Assembly: GCF_040939455.1 (NCBI RefSeq)
Contig: NC_134108.1
Location: forward strand, 52,761,501-52,825,500
Direction: 5' to 3'
Length of the DNA stretch: 64,000 bases
Source of the DNA: Microcebus murinus
Taxonomy: Eukaryota > Chordata > Mammalia > Primates > Cheirogaleidae
The notes below the pieces were generated by a model. That model had not been told where the DNA came from. It did not search any database and worked only from the letters and a program-made list of their open reading frames with translations. Shown piece by piece: positions 54,187 to 64,000 of this stretch. The position numbers were made by a program, and so were the translations under genes. Numbering within the stretch: position 1 is the first letter of the stretch; the number at the start of each line of letters is the position of its first letter.

Positions 54187-54258
54187 ATTTTCATAAGATA
54201 ATTTAATAAAAGGATGAATGTAAAATCTTTTCATAGGATAATTTAATAAAAGGATTAA
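54187..54258. repeat. Tandem duplication, about 40-bp unit
   Basis: TTTTCATAAGATAATTTAAT at about 54187 and TTTTCATAGGATAATTTAAT at about 54227 are each followed by AAAAGGAT. Two diverged copies of one unit; cause unknown. Confidence 0.85.
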
Positions 54259-55539
54259 TCCTACTAATTATTGCTTAATTATTTAATGAAACATTTTATG
54301 TAGTGAAACGTTTTTTTGTCTTTATATGTAAATTCATAAGAACATAATTGTTTTTTGTAATGAGTATGGGTTTTGAGTATATCCTTTAGGCATGATTAGT
54401 TTTGTTGCTAAGGATTAGAAAAGAAAAATACTGTGTATCCCTGGATAAACATATAAACCTATTTTGAGGGTTTTTCTTTTTTTCTTGGTCTTTGATGAAA
54501 TTCTAAAATACAGGCTTGTTTGCTTTCTGATTTTTAAGACTTTAGACTGTCTTTTAAAATGTAGCCTTTATTTAAAATTTAGTATTCAATGACTGACTTT
54601 AAATGAGTTTTAAGTAGTTTATTTTCATATAAGGTATATTTTAAGCTATTTAAAATAGACCTTATAATTCAGAAACTGGACTTAAATAGTGTCAACATTT
54701 TGAATTTCACTAAAATGCAAGCTCCATGAGGGCAAGGAGTTATTGAATTATTATATACATTAATTAATAATATTTTAATGGCCATTTTAGAGCTAATGAT
54801 GTAGTTAATTATGCTATAATGCTTGTTTTGAAAGTAAGCATTATTTTAACACAATTGATATATTAGGGAACAACTGAAGCAGAATGGAGCTTTTGTGTTT
54901 GCTTATGCACAGTTTACCCACAAGAAACACTGGGTGAATGCATTAAAGTATAATCAGCTGACCTAATCCACATAGAAAAACTCAAACACACACACATCTC
55001 AAACATCTGCCAGCTACCTTGGTTTACCACGTATTATCCTGCAAGTTTACATTTTGCGATTCTTTCACACTCTGAACTTTCCTATATAGAAACATGCTCA
55101 TTTACTATCCCAAGTATGACTAAGCATTATAGTTCAAAAATGCCAAATAGTGCATGCAAAAGGAAAGCTTGAATAATGAAGAGAAGTTTGAAATAATCAA
55201 GCATTTTGAGAGTCATGAGAACATGTGGTATCTCCTAAGCAGCAAGAATAAGGGAATAATACACATTGTGGGTCATCAAAGAGTAACTTCAAGTCCTGCA
55301 AAATCAATAACAACCAGGCTTTAAGAAATGGAAAGATTGCTGGGCATTTGGATTGAGGACCAAACAGCGAACAATATTTCTCACAATCCAGGAGAAAACA
55401 CTAGCCTTACAGGAACACCTTAAAAGTAAATCCCCACACGCTGCACAAGTGCTCCTCTCAGCCCCAGAGTGCTTTTAGAAAACCTCTCCTCAAACCGTGC
55501 TTTCCTCTAAACTCCACAACAATCAACAACACAGAAGAA
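54259..55539. other. AT-rich unassigned stretch
   Basis: No exon or named repeat recognised; low GC throughout. Confidence 0.35.
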
Positions 55540-56400
<861 letters not shown>

Positions 56401-56411
56401 ATGATCTAAAG

Positions 56412-56601
56412 TCAGCTTCCTAAGTAGCTGGGACTACAGGCACTCACCATGATGCCTGTCTAATTTTTCTATTTTTAGTAGAGATGAGGTCTCATCTTGT
56501 TCAGGCTGGTCTCAAACTCCTGAGTTCAAGCACGATCCTTCTGCCTCAGCCTCCCAGAGTGCTAGGATTACAGGTGTGAGCAACCTCGCCACGCCCAGCC
56601 C
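56412..56601 (-). mobile_element. Truncated Alu SINE
   Basis: Begins inside the second monomer (CTTCCTAAGTAGCTGGGACT) and runs to the 5' end of the element (GAGCAACCTCGCCACGCCCAG). The 3' arm and A-tail are missing. Confidence 0.85.
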
Positions 56602-57529
56602 TATGGTTTTTATTGCACAGTTTTGCATAGTGCAGTGATTGTTCAGGATTACATATGTTGTATTATAGCAGAACTGATTCTTGTTGATTCAAAGTAGCAT
56701 AGAAGTGCTGTTAAGTGTCATGCTGTTGAGACAACAAGGGTGATACCTACACCTGGCATTCCCTGTACTAAAGAAGTCCAAGTATGATTAAGGGCCAAAA
56801 GTGAGTGCTCTGATGCAGGTGTGTGGTCCACCTCATTATTTAGCCAGAAAAAAAGAGATTATAGCCAAGTGCAGTGGTGTGATTATAGCCAATTAACTAG
56901 CATTCATGATCCTGTTAGAGCTGTTTGCTAGGAACGAATTTGAGAACCTGATCTAAACATAGAAAAAGTGAGTTTGTGTTCTGCATATAGGTCCCTTGGA
57001 GTAAAGGGAAATGAAGGTGCCTACCATTGATTCTTATCAAGAAAAGACTGCTTAATGTGTCCAGCTTTTCTTGCATCTTTCATCAGGAATCTCTTCTCTG
57101 GTAAACTTGCCACATGATGTTATAGTAGCTGATAAAAGGGGAATGGCTTCCTGCTTAAGCCTTTAACCATTTCCAGGGTATGCAGAAGTCAGAAGAACTT
57201 GAGCAGATCCTGTCAATTATTTAAAGCAGCCAAATGGCAAGCTTGAGAAGGAGAGGTTTACTGCTGCTTCTTCAAATCAAGGATTTTTTATTTATAGGGT
57301 TTTTATTTTTTATAGGGATTTTATTTTTTATTTATTTATTTTTTATTTAATTTTTTAATTATAGGGATGAAGGGACTCAACTGGTGGGACCCACTCTCCC
57401 ATTCTTCTTTGGCTCAAAAATTGTAGTTTCTTAAGAAGACATTTAAATTATTTGAATCTAAAACTGATGAGAAAAAAACAAGGATGTTGTTGATTTGTTC
57501 AACTCCAGATATCAAATTGTACATGCAGC
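56602..57529. other. Unassigned stretch; AT-rich TTTTTATTTT block
   Basis: No gene recognised. At about 57290-57365 TTTTTATTTTTTATAGGGAT is repeated with variations. Near 56862-56900 a short Alu-like phrase (CCAAGTGCAGTGGTGTGATT) occurs alone. Confidence 0.4.
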
Positions 57530-57765
57530 AGTATACCATGGTAGTTAAGAGAGCAGACAATGGCATCTTCTTGTCTGGGAGTGAATCTGGGTTCTGTCAT
57601 TTTGGTATCCTTAGGCAACCTACTTAACTTCCACAATACCTCAGTTTTCTCATCTGTACAATGGGGACAATAAAACTATCTTCAAAAAGTTGAGGGGAGT
57701 AAGTGATATAATTTAAGATCCTCAGAAAAGTACCTGGCACACAGTAAGTACTAAGTAAATGCTAG
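57530..57765 (+). repeat. MIR SINE, near full length
   Basis: GCAGTATACCATGGTAGTTA, AGAGAGCAGACAATGGCATC, GTGAATCTGGGTTCTGTC, CCTCAGTTTTCTCATCTGTA, CAATGGGGACAATAAAACTA and GTACCTGGCACACAGTAAGT trace the whole MIR. Confidence 0.85.
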
Positions 57766-58244
57766 ATGCTGGTAGCATATGAGAATCAACAAGATGGCAA
57801 CTGGATATTGCATTCCCATGGCTCAACTTGTCTGACGTTGGTGGAGTCACACACCTTGAGGAATTACAGAGCTCTTGATTTTGAGTTTCTATGGGCTGCA
57901 TTTTGTGTCAATGTCTGGATATGTCTGAAACATCGTTTGCCCTATCTGTATGGCTGAATTTCACAAAAAACTGACTAAGCTGAAAGTCAACCATGGAAAC
58001 ATGGTATTCCAGGAATATGACAGATTGGTGTATGAATATCATAACTATTCTGGAAGTTATCCATGTGTTCAAATACATAACAGTCTTGGGGCCACCTAAT
58101 TCTGGGAAAGGAAAACCTCTAAAATGAGGCTGGGAAACACAGTGAATTTAATGTAATTCCATTTACTTTTAAGACCATCATAAAATATAGATTATTAGAT
58201 TAATTAAAAGCCTATGTATAGCAAGTACTCATAATTGTGTGTGT
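57766..58244. other. Unassigned stretch ending in a GT-rich tract
   Basis: No exon recognised; GTGTGTGTATGTGTGTG near 58236. The frame 57766-57957 has no domain. Confidence 0.35.
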
Positions 58245-58822
58245 ATGTGTGTGATGAGTTTTCTGTTGCTGTGTAGAAAATTACCACAATCTCCCAGTCC
58301 GTGGGTCAGGACTCCAGGCACTGTTGAACTGAATCTCCTACTCAGGGCCTCTAAGCCTGCAGTCAAGGTGTCAGGCACACTGCGCTTCTCATTTGGAATT
58401 TGGCATCCTTTTCCACAGTCCTCAGGTGGCTCACAGAACACAATCCTTGCCGTTACAGGACTAAGGTGCCAGTTATCTTGCTGACTGTTGGTTGAAGACT
58501 TCTTTCAGCTCATAGTTCCTTTCCTTGGAGACCCCATAGACAGTTCATAACATGGATGTTTGCTTTCTTCTAGGCCAGTAGGAGCACTTCTCTCTGATGT
58601 CCAGTCTCTTTCCAGTCCTGTGGTGGAGAGTCCTGTATAACTTAACATAATCATGAGAGTTACTATTCCACCACTATTTGCCATATAATGTTAACTAATC
58701 AAGGGAGCATCTATCCCATCCCATTCACAAGTTCTGCTCACACTCAAGGGCAGGGAATTATACAGGGTGTGTACACCAGGTGGCAGGAATCTTGGGGGAG
58801 CCTTGAATTCTGCCTACCACAG
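58245..58822 (-). mobile_element. MLT1-type MaLR LTR
   Basis: Starts with GAGTTTTCTGTTGCTGTGTA and ends AATTCTGCCTACCACA, the reverse complement of the MLT1 5' start TGTGGTAGGCAGAATT. Internal words AGTCAAGGTGTCAGGC, AACATAATCATGAGAG and TACAGGGTGTGTACACCAGG agree. Short opposing frames at 58229-58484 lie inside. Confidence 0.88.
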
Positions 58823-59472
58823 TGGGTGATAAAGTGAGAGATCCCTCATGGTTAGAGATAATCAAATCTGACAGTTAGCTGAAACATGAAAACAGAGAAG
58901 TCCAGCATAGCCTGTGGGCATGTTTTCTAATTTCCTGAAGTCCTCATTGGTAAGGAAGATCAAAGGCATACTCCAGCCTAGGACACTAGTGGTGCATGAA
59001 GAGTCTCCACGTATTGTGTAAAAGCAAAGGCTGGTGTGGACCCTCTGGAATCTAGAAGGCCACAATCCAACTGCCAGTACAAAAATCATGAGATTGTCTG
59101 TGATTTCCAGTAAATTCTATGAGGTATCATCAGAAGATGAAATGAGAAAATTAACATGTAACAAACTACTTGGGAAAGTGGAACTCTCCTAAGGCAAACG
59201 GAAAATGTGGTGCTTCCCTCTGTAGGATAAAGGGACCAAGAGCTTTAGAGGGCCACCCCTGCAGGCAGAAACCAGTGGTAACATCTGTCCCTTGGGTAAC
59301 ATCTGACTGTTGGTAGCATAAGAATATTGTAGCCAATATCATTTACATTTATATCAACTTTGATCTTACTCTTGGATAATTCTTCCGTATTTATGTATTT
59401 ATGTATCATGCATTGTTTGCACAGCATCATGCCAAGTGTTTTCATTCCTCTGTTACTTGAGAGACTCTAGAC
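58823..59472. other. Unassigned stretch
   Basis: No named repeat or exon. Minus frames 58862-59089 and 59245-59445 have no recognisable domain. Confidence 0.35.
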
Positions 59473-60080
59473 CAGCACTGTCCAATAGAAATACAATGCA
59501 AGCCACATGTCATTTTAAATTTTCTAATAACTACATTTTTTTAAAAGAACAGATGAAAATAGCTTTAATAATAGGTTTTATTTAACCTATTTTCAAAACA
59601 CCATCATTTCAACATGTAATCAATGTAAACATTAACAACATATTCTTTTCTTTTGTACCATCTTCAAAAATTCATTGTGAACAGACTCTCATTTCTCCTT
59701 ATACTCACTTTCTTTTTTTTTTTTTTTTTTTGAGACAGAGTCTCACTTTGTTGCCCAGGCTAGAGTGAGTGTCGTGGCGTCAGCCTAGCTCACAGCAACC
59801 TCAAACTCCTGGGCTCGAGTGATCCTTGTGCCTCAGCCTCCCGGGTAGCTGGGACTACAGGCATGCGCCACCATACCCGGCTAATTTTTTATATATATAT
59901 CAGTTGGCCAATTAATTTCTTTCTATTTATAGTAGAGACGGGGTCTCGCTCTTGCTCAGGCTGGTTTTGAACTCCTGACCTTGAGCAATCCGCCCGCCTC
60001 GGCCTCCCAAGAGCTAGGATTACAGGCGTGAGCCACAGCGCCCGGCCTCACTTTCTTAATAATTGTGCTACCTCCAGTCT
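59473..60080. mobile_element. hAT-type MITE, interrupted by an Alu
   Basis: CAGCACTGTCCAATAGAAAT, GCAAGCCACATGTCATTTTA, ATTTCAACATGTAATCAATG and later words match a common mammalian hAT MITE (MER3/MER33-like; name uncertain). The Alu at 59715-60046 splits it; the far end was not recognised. Confidence 0.6.
59715..60046 (-). mobile_element. Lemur-type Alu SINE
   Basis: T-tail, GAGACAGAGTCTCACTTTG, reversed lemur linker (CAGTTGGCCAATTAATTTCT), end GAGCCACAGCGCCCGGCC. Target-site duplication CTCACTTTCTT at 59704-59714 and 60047-60057. Inserted in the hAT MITE. Confidence 0.96.
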
Positions 60081-60504
60081 TTATTCAGCATAGTCCTATG
60101 TGATAGTAACTGTTAAATATCTCTTGCACCATCCTACTCATTATTTTCTGCTGTGCATTCTGCTAGACCAAAAGCATCAGGTTAAACATGACTAAAACCC
60201 TTTTCCTCTGATTTCTTCCTTAACTTCTAAATCTTATGTAAATAAAAAATGTCTTCAACCCTTATCTGTCCCTCTCTCTCAACAGATCCTTTCATTTCTT
60301 CCTTATAGTTTAATCGTGGTGCCTTTTTTTTTTCTAATTCATTGATTCAGGTATTGGTCATATCCTACTTGAGCCTTCTCACTTATTAACTGGCTTGTTC
60401 CAAAACTGTATTCCAAACACTGCTTTTCTACCTGCACATTGTTATCTTCATCAGTCAGTGGACATTTACTGAAGACCAACTCTGCTCTAGACAGAGGAGA
60501 ATTT

Positions 60505-60507
<3 letters not shown>
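60081..60507. other. Unassigned stretch
   Basis: Pyrimidine-rich; no recognised feature. Confidence 0.35.

Positions 60508-60560
<53 letters not shown>
60508..60560. repeat. (TA)n microsatellite
   Basis: About 26 uninterrupted TA units, self-complementary and so able to form a cruciform. The minus-strand frame 60487-60759 with alternating Tyr-Ile is an artefact of it. Confidence 0.97.
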
Positions 60561-60562
<2 letters not shown>

Positions 60563-61033
60563 GACCAGTAAATAAAGCTGTTATTTAATATACTTACACC
60601 ATGTTCATTTCTTTTTATAAAAAATGTTTCAATAGGTACCCCAACTGAGAAAATAAGCAAATTGTGATACTTTAAAAAGGAAAAAAATATATATAATGGC
60701 CAATGGTCAATATAACACAATATGTGATGGAAGCCATGTAGACAGATAATAAAGGCCATAAAAACTCAAAGCCCTGAAGGAGCCTTTCAGGCCACCACGG
60801 TCAGGAACGGCTGCTGCAAAATATCCACAAGTCTTGAGCCCTCCTAGAATGGTAAGTTTGAGGAAGGAAAATGCCTCCTCTCCTGAGCAAAGGATGGAAA
60901 TGAGGACACACCAGGAGAAAAGGTATCTTTGCAGCCCCTTAAAACTGAGGATTAAAATCCAGATCCTTTACTCTGCAGAGTGTTGTGGTATCTCTTACCC
61001 TGCCTCTTTACCCTTTCCTATCTATTAAATTAG
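60561..61033. other. Unassigned stretch
   Basis: No recognised repeat or exon; the frame 60834-61028 lacks domain or splice support. Confidence 0.35.
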
Positions 61034-61170
61034 TTCAATAGTTCTTAACCCTGGTTGCACATCAAAATCCCTGGGGAGTTTGTGAAAAAAATAGCAATGC
61101 CTGGGCAACACAATAGGTCAATTAAGTAACAATCTCTGGAGCTGGGCCCCAATCAGAAACCAGGTGTTAA
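61034..61170 (+). mobile_element. MER5-type hAT fragment
   Basis: CAATAGTTCTTAACCCTGGT, TGCACATCAAAATCCCTGGG and AATCAGAAACCAGGTGTTAA follow MER5A/B with internal divergence. Confidence 0.65.
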
Positions 61171-61284
61171 GACCTGCAGTCTTAATTCAGTTCTGCCACT
61201 CAACTCTGTATTTTGACCTATGTTTGGAATAATCTTCTACTCTATATCATATAGAGTCATGTTATTTTAGAGCTAAAGGGACCT

Positions 61285-61385
61285 CTTACTATGTTGTCTA
61301 ATTCATTTCTCTAATGAGGAAACAGGTCTAGGAAGATTAAAATCACATAGCTATTTAGAGGCACAACTAAGACTCTTAAGTATTT
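61285..61385 (-). repeat. MIR/L2-type fragment
   Basis: CTAATGAGGAAACAGGTCTA, GATTAAAATCACATAGCTAT and GGCACAACTAAGACTCTT are a reverse MIR-family core. Confidence 0.5.
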
Positions 61386-61584
61386 AACAGTAATGCAAGC
61401 TGGATAGTCTAGATAAGAGAATGAGGAGCTAACACCAGCATTACCTCCCATGGACAACTAGAACCGAAAAGCATGATGTCAAATAATCAGTGTGGAAAGG
61501 CAGCCAGTGGTCAGCCAGGAATAGACGAAACTGAGGTCCTGCAAAGAGGCAAAGGTAATTCAGAGATCATCAGGAACTACATAA

Positions 61585-61700
61585 GTAATGGCTCTCAAAC
61601 TTTAGTGTGCAGAAGAAACAACTGGGAGCTTATTAGAAATGGATTTCTCTGGATCCTACCCCATAGAGCCTGGCTCAGTTATACTGGGGGGGGGCGCGGC
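61585..61700 (+). mobile_element. MER5A-type hAT fragment
   Basis: TGGCTCTCAAACTTTAGTGT, GAGCTTATTAGAAATGGATT and CCTACCCCATAGAGCCTGG follow MER5A with an internal shortening. A G-run and GCGCGGC at 61686-61699 interrupt the end. Confidence 0.6.
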
Positions 61701-62039
61701 ACTAAACATTAATCTAAGGTAGAAGAATGTTGTTGACTTCCAGAAACTAGCTTTTGGCCACTGGAAATGGAATACTCAGGGGTAGGTCGGTTACAGTTCT
61801 ATACCTCTACCAGTAGGAGGTCAGAACACAAGTTGGGGAGAATAACACACAGATCACCCGTGCAGAAATGAGTAAATTTAGAACTTATGATTTAAAGATT
61901 GATGGCAACCAGAAGTGACTCATCTGAATTTCTGTCTTCACTTGCAATCATCTGGGGGAAAGAAAGCTTTTTAAAAACTATATTCTCCTAATGGCCTAGC
62001 TCTATAATACACAAGCAGCAAATACTGTGGTGCTATTTC

Positions 62040-62205
62040 TATATTATTTTAATATTTGCAAAGAATTTTTTTAATATAGACTTTCTCATTTGAACCTTCT
62101 AGTACCCTTTAAAATAGAATAGGTGATATTTCCTCTGCTTTACTGATGAATAAACATGCCTGAGTTCACCTAAGTAGTAGAGAGGAGATTAAATCCTACA
62201 TTTTC
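62040..62205 (-). repeat. MIR-family fragment
   Basis: ACTTTCTCATTTGAACCTTC, TAGGTGATATTTCCTCTGCT and TTACTGATGAATAAACATGC are a reverse MIR 3' half. Confidence 0.55.
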
Positions 62206-62231
62206 TAAATCCCGGTGTAGTGGAAGCAGAA

Positions 62232-62440
62232 TAATGTGGTATAGACTGTGAGCTTTGGAATCAGGCAGACCTGGATGGAAACCCAGTTCCATTATAAACA
62301 GTGTGACCTTGAACAACTTGCCTTCTCTGAATTTCAATTTTCTTATCTGTAAAATGGAGATAATAGTATCTTCCTCCTGGGATTGTTAAATTAGATCATT
62401 TTTAAAATACACCTGGCACATAGTTGCTGAGTAAATGTAC
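62232..62440 (+). repeat. MIR SINE, near full length
   Basis: TAATGTGGTATAGACTGTGA, GCTTTGGAATCAGGCAGACC, TGGAAACCCAGTTCCATTAT, CAGTGTGACCTTGAACAACT, TATCTGTAAAATGGAGATAA and ACACCTGGCACATAGTTGCT run in MIR order. Confidence 0.85.
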
Positions 62441-63540
62441 CACCTCAAGGATAAGCAGAAGAGGACCCACTTAAGAAAATGATAATTTAGCATAGGGAAA
62501 ACATAGCAAAGTTGAGCTCTGATTCCAATTAATTTGAGTAGAATATTGAGGGAATTTTGAGCTTGTGGGTTGCCTTGAAACCAAAACTAACTCAATGCCA
62601 CTGGCTACCAAGTGGTTGTTGTTGTCAATCAATGCAGTAATTAAATTGCTCTTAAGGAGCTCAAGGCTGTATGCAGACAAAAGGATTCTCTTGTGAATTT
62701 GGGGTTGTGGACATTTTGAAAATGTGATGCACCAACTCCTCAGTGTCTCTATGTTGAAGTATCTTGTATGTATCTTGAAGTATCTTGTACGTCCCCACTT
62801 CTCTGCCCCTGGGTGACAGAAGACGTTATAACATCCATTAGATTGAGGATGGACAAGGCAGAGAAGCCCTGCACTTCTATACCAGTGTAATCAGTCAGCA
62901 TTCATTGAATGTCAGAGGCCTTGCTGCCCTTTAAGATTTCAGGGTGTAGGAGAGGAAGTCAGTCAATGTTGAATACCAATACAGCAAATTATTTTGTGAA
63001 TGGCTGTCTATGTCCCCAGCGGTATTCTAAGCATTATGCATTGAGCAGTGCAAGCAGACGTATAGCAAGTTGTAATTATCCACTGTTGGGATTTTTATTT
63101 TCATGGCAAAGCAGTCCTGGAAGAATATCCCACTTCGGTTTCCCATCACATTAATATCTGATTCACAGCCTTGAGAGGTGGCATTGCTTGCTGGAGAGGG
63201 TCTGATTGAAGCAGGACGGAGGGGACTTGAGCTTCCACGCTGCTGTATGTCTTACCGCATCTTTTGCCCAAAGCCAATGACTTAATTTTGTGCCTTGCTT
63301 TTCTCATTTGTAAGCTGGGCACAGTGATTTAGATTCTGCCTCCCTCCTGGCAAGGAGTGTGATGCAAAGACATAATAAATGTAGAAGTTCTGAACAGATA
63401 AACACAATTCCTGAGCTAATCTTCATCCATTCGTCACCAGGTTTATACTGCATTTCACTGAGCATCCTTTTATCTTCTTTTATATTTCCTTAATTCTTTA
63501 TAACTCAGAGTCTTACAATTTAAAGAGAAAAAAGGGGTGA
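62441..63540. other. Unassigned stretch
   Basis: No named repeat. A short direct repeat, GAAGTATCTTGTATGTATCTTGAAGTATCTTGTA in two steps, lies at about 62756-62790. Frames 62471-62680 minus and 62909-63154 plus have no domain. Confidence 0.35.
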
Positions 63541-63960
63541 GCTCAGAACCATTGTGTTTATTTGCACTTAAATTTGCCTTCATCATTTGTAGCTCAGTGT
63601 GCTAACTTCTTTTGCGGGGAATATCAAGTGTATTGCCTAGGGAAGAAATTCATTGTGCCACCTTGGCATGTCAGCATTTATTTACACAAAAACATGACTT
63701 CAGGCCAACGGGCCTTTAAGGCAAGCAGCTGGTTGATGAATCATATTCAGTATTCCTATAGTGCTGCTGGCACATATCGGAAGGACAATCCTGGTCATCA
63801 CCTGTCCCTGTCAGTTCTCCCTCTTCTAATAGAGTACATCTGTTTTGGTGACTGAATAAAAACACACCAAGTGGAGGAAAGCTGGGTGTGGAGTAATTTA
63901 ATCAGGGCAAGTTAGCATGCTGCGTTGAGCAATACAGTATCAAGGACGGAAAGATGGTTT
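63541..63960. promoter_or_regulatory. Candidate conserved non-coding element
   Basis: About 400 bp with no recognisable repeat sequence, balanced composition and transcription-factor-like words (TTATTTACACA forkhead-like, TGATGAATCAT, TTTAATCAGGGCA). The plus frame 63562-63855 is open but shows no known domain or splice sites. Assignment as regulatory DNA is inference. Confidence 0.3.
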
Positions 63961-64000
63961 GGTAACAGCTTAGTGAAATAGAAGTAGCCAGAAGCACAGT

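Noticed and set aside
60487..60759. Frame with alternating Tyr-Ile
   Set aside because: Translation of the TA microsatellite.

Overview
This is vertebrate nuclear DNA from a primate, and specifically a strepsirrhine of the Malagasy lemur type. It is AT-rich and CpG-poor, full of decayed interspersed repeats, and has no dense gene arrangement. Eleven Alu copies share a lemur-style layout: the first monomer ends in a TAGAAAGAAATTAATTGGCC linker followed by (TA)n, and the second monomer reads GAGCTAGGCTGACGCCA. Several have near-perfect target-site duplications, so they are fairly young. Genus and chromosome cannot be fixed from this window.

Layout. 1-12.5 kb holds old LTRs (MLT2-like, MER21-like), L1 3' ends, MIR, MER5A and three older Alus in otherwise featureless DNA. 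12.5-31 kb carries lemur Alus, a HAL1/L1 remnant, a MER20-type hAT copy, two pogo/Tigger-type elements lying 12 bp apart (23.8-25.2 kb), ERV-type LTRs and a pair of tandem Alus sharing one target sequence (29.2-29.9 kb). 31.8-34.5 kb is a long Tigger1 DNA transposon with a dead transposase and an Alu inside it. 34.5-47 kb contains MIR/L2 relics, more Alus, an Alu tail expanded into a GGGAA array, a 1.8 kb 5'-truncated L1, a GGAA array, an MLT1 LTR and an hAT element with an 8-bp target duplication.

The only gene-like signal is a CpG island at about 47.48-48.33 kb. It has GC boxes and three consensus splice donors on the plus strand, the last directly after an ATG (ATGAAAG/GTAAGG). It is most simply the promoter and first exon(s) of a plus-strand gene whose later exons lie beyond the window or were not recognised; a minus-strand or bidirectional promoter cannot be excluded. 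48.3-64 kb has no recognisable coding exon. It holds an ERV1-type LTR with TATA and polyadenylation signals, a small TA-flanked MITE, MIRs, an MLT1 LTR, more lemur Alus, an AT array and a possible conserved non-coding block near the right end.

No intact protein-coding gene could be assigned. Almost all open frames are short and lie in repeats, simple repeats or the CpG island. I saw no structural RNA gene and no CRISPR-like array, and I found no convincing undescribed system. The observations of most interest are the unassigned CpG-island promoter, the repeat-mechanism cases (tandem Alus, adjacent TA-flanked transposons, expanded Alu tail) and a few unexplained non-repeat blocks. Repeat family names come from recall of consensus sequences, not from a search; boundaries without a target-site duplication are approximate.
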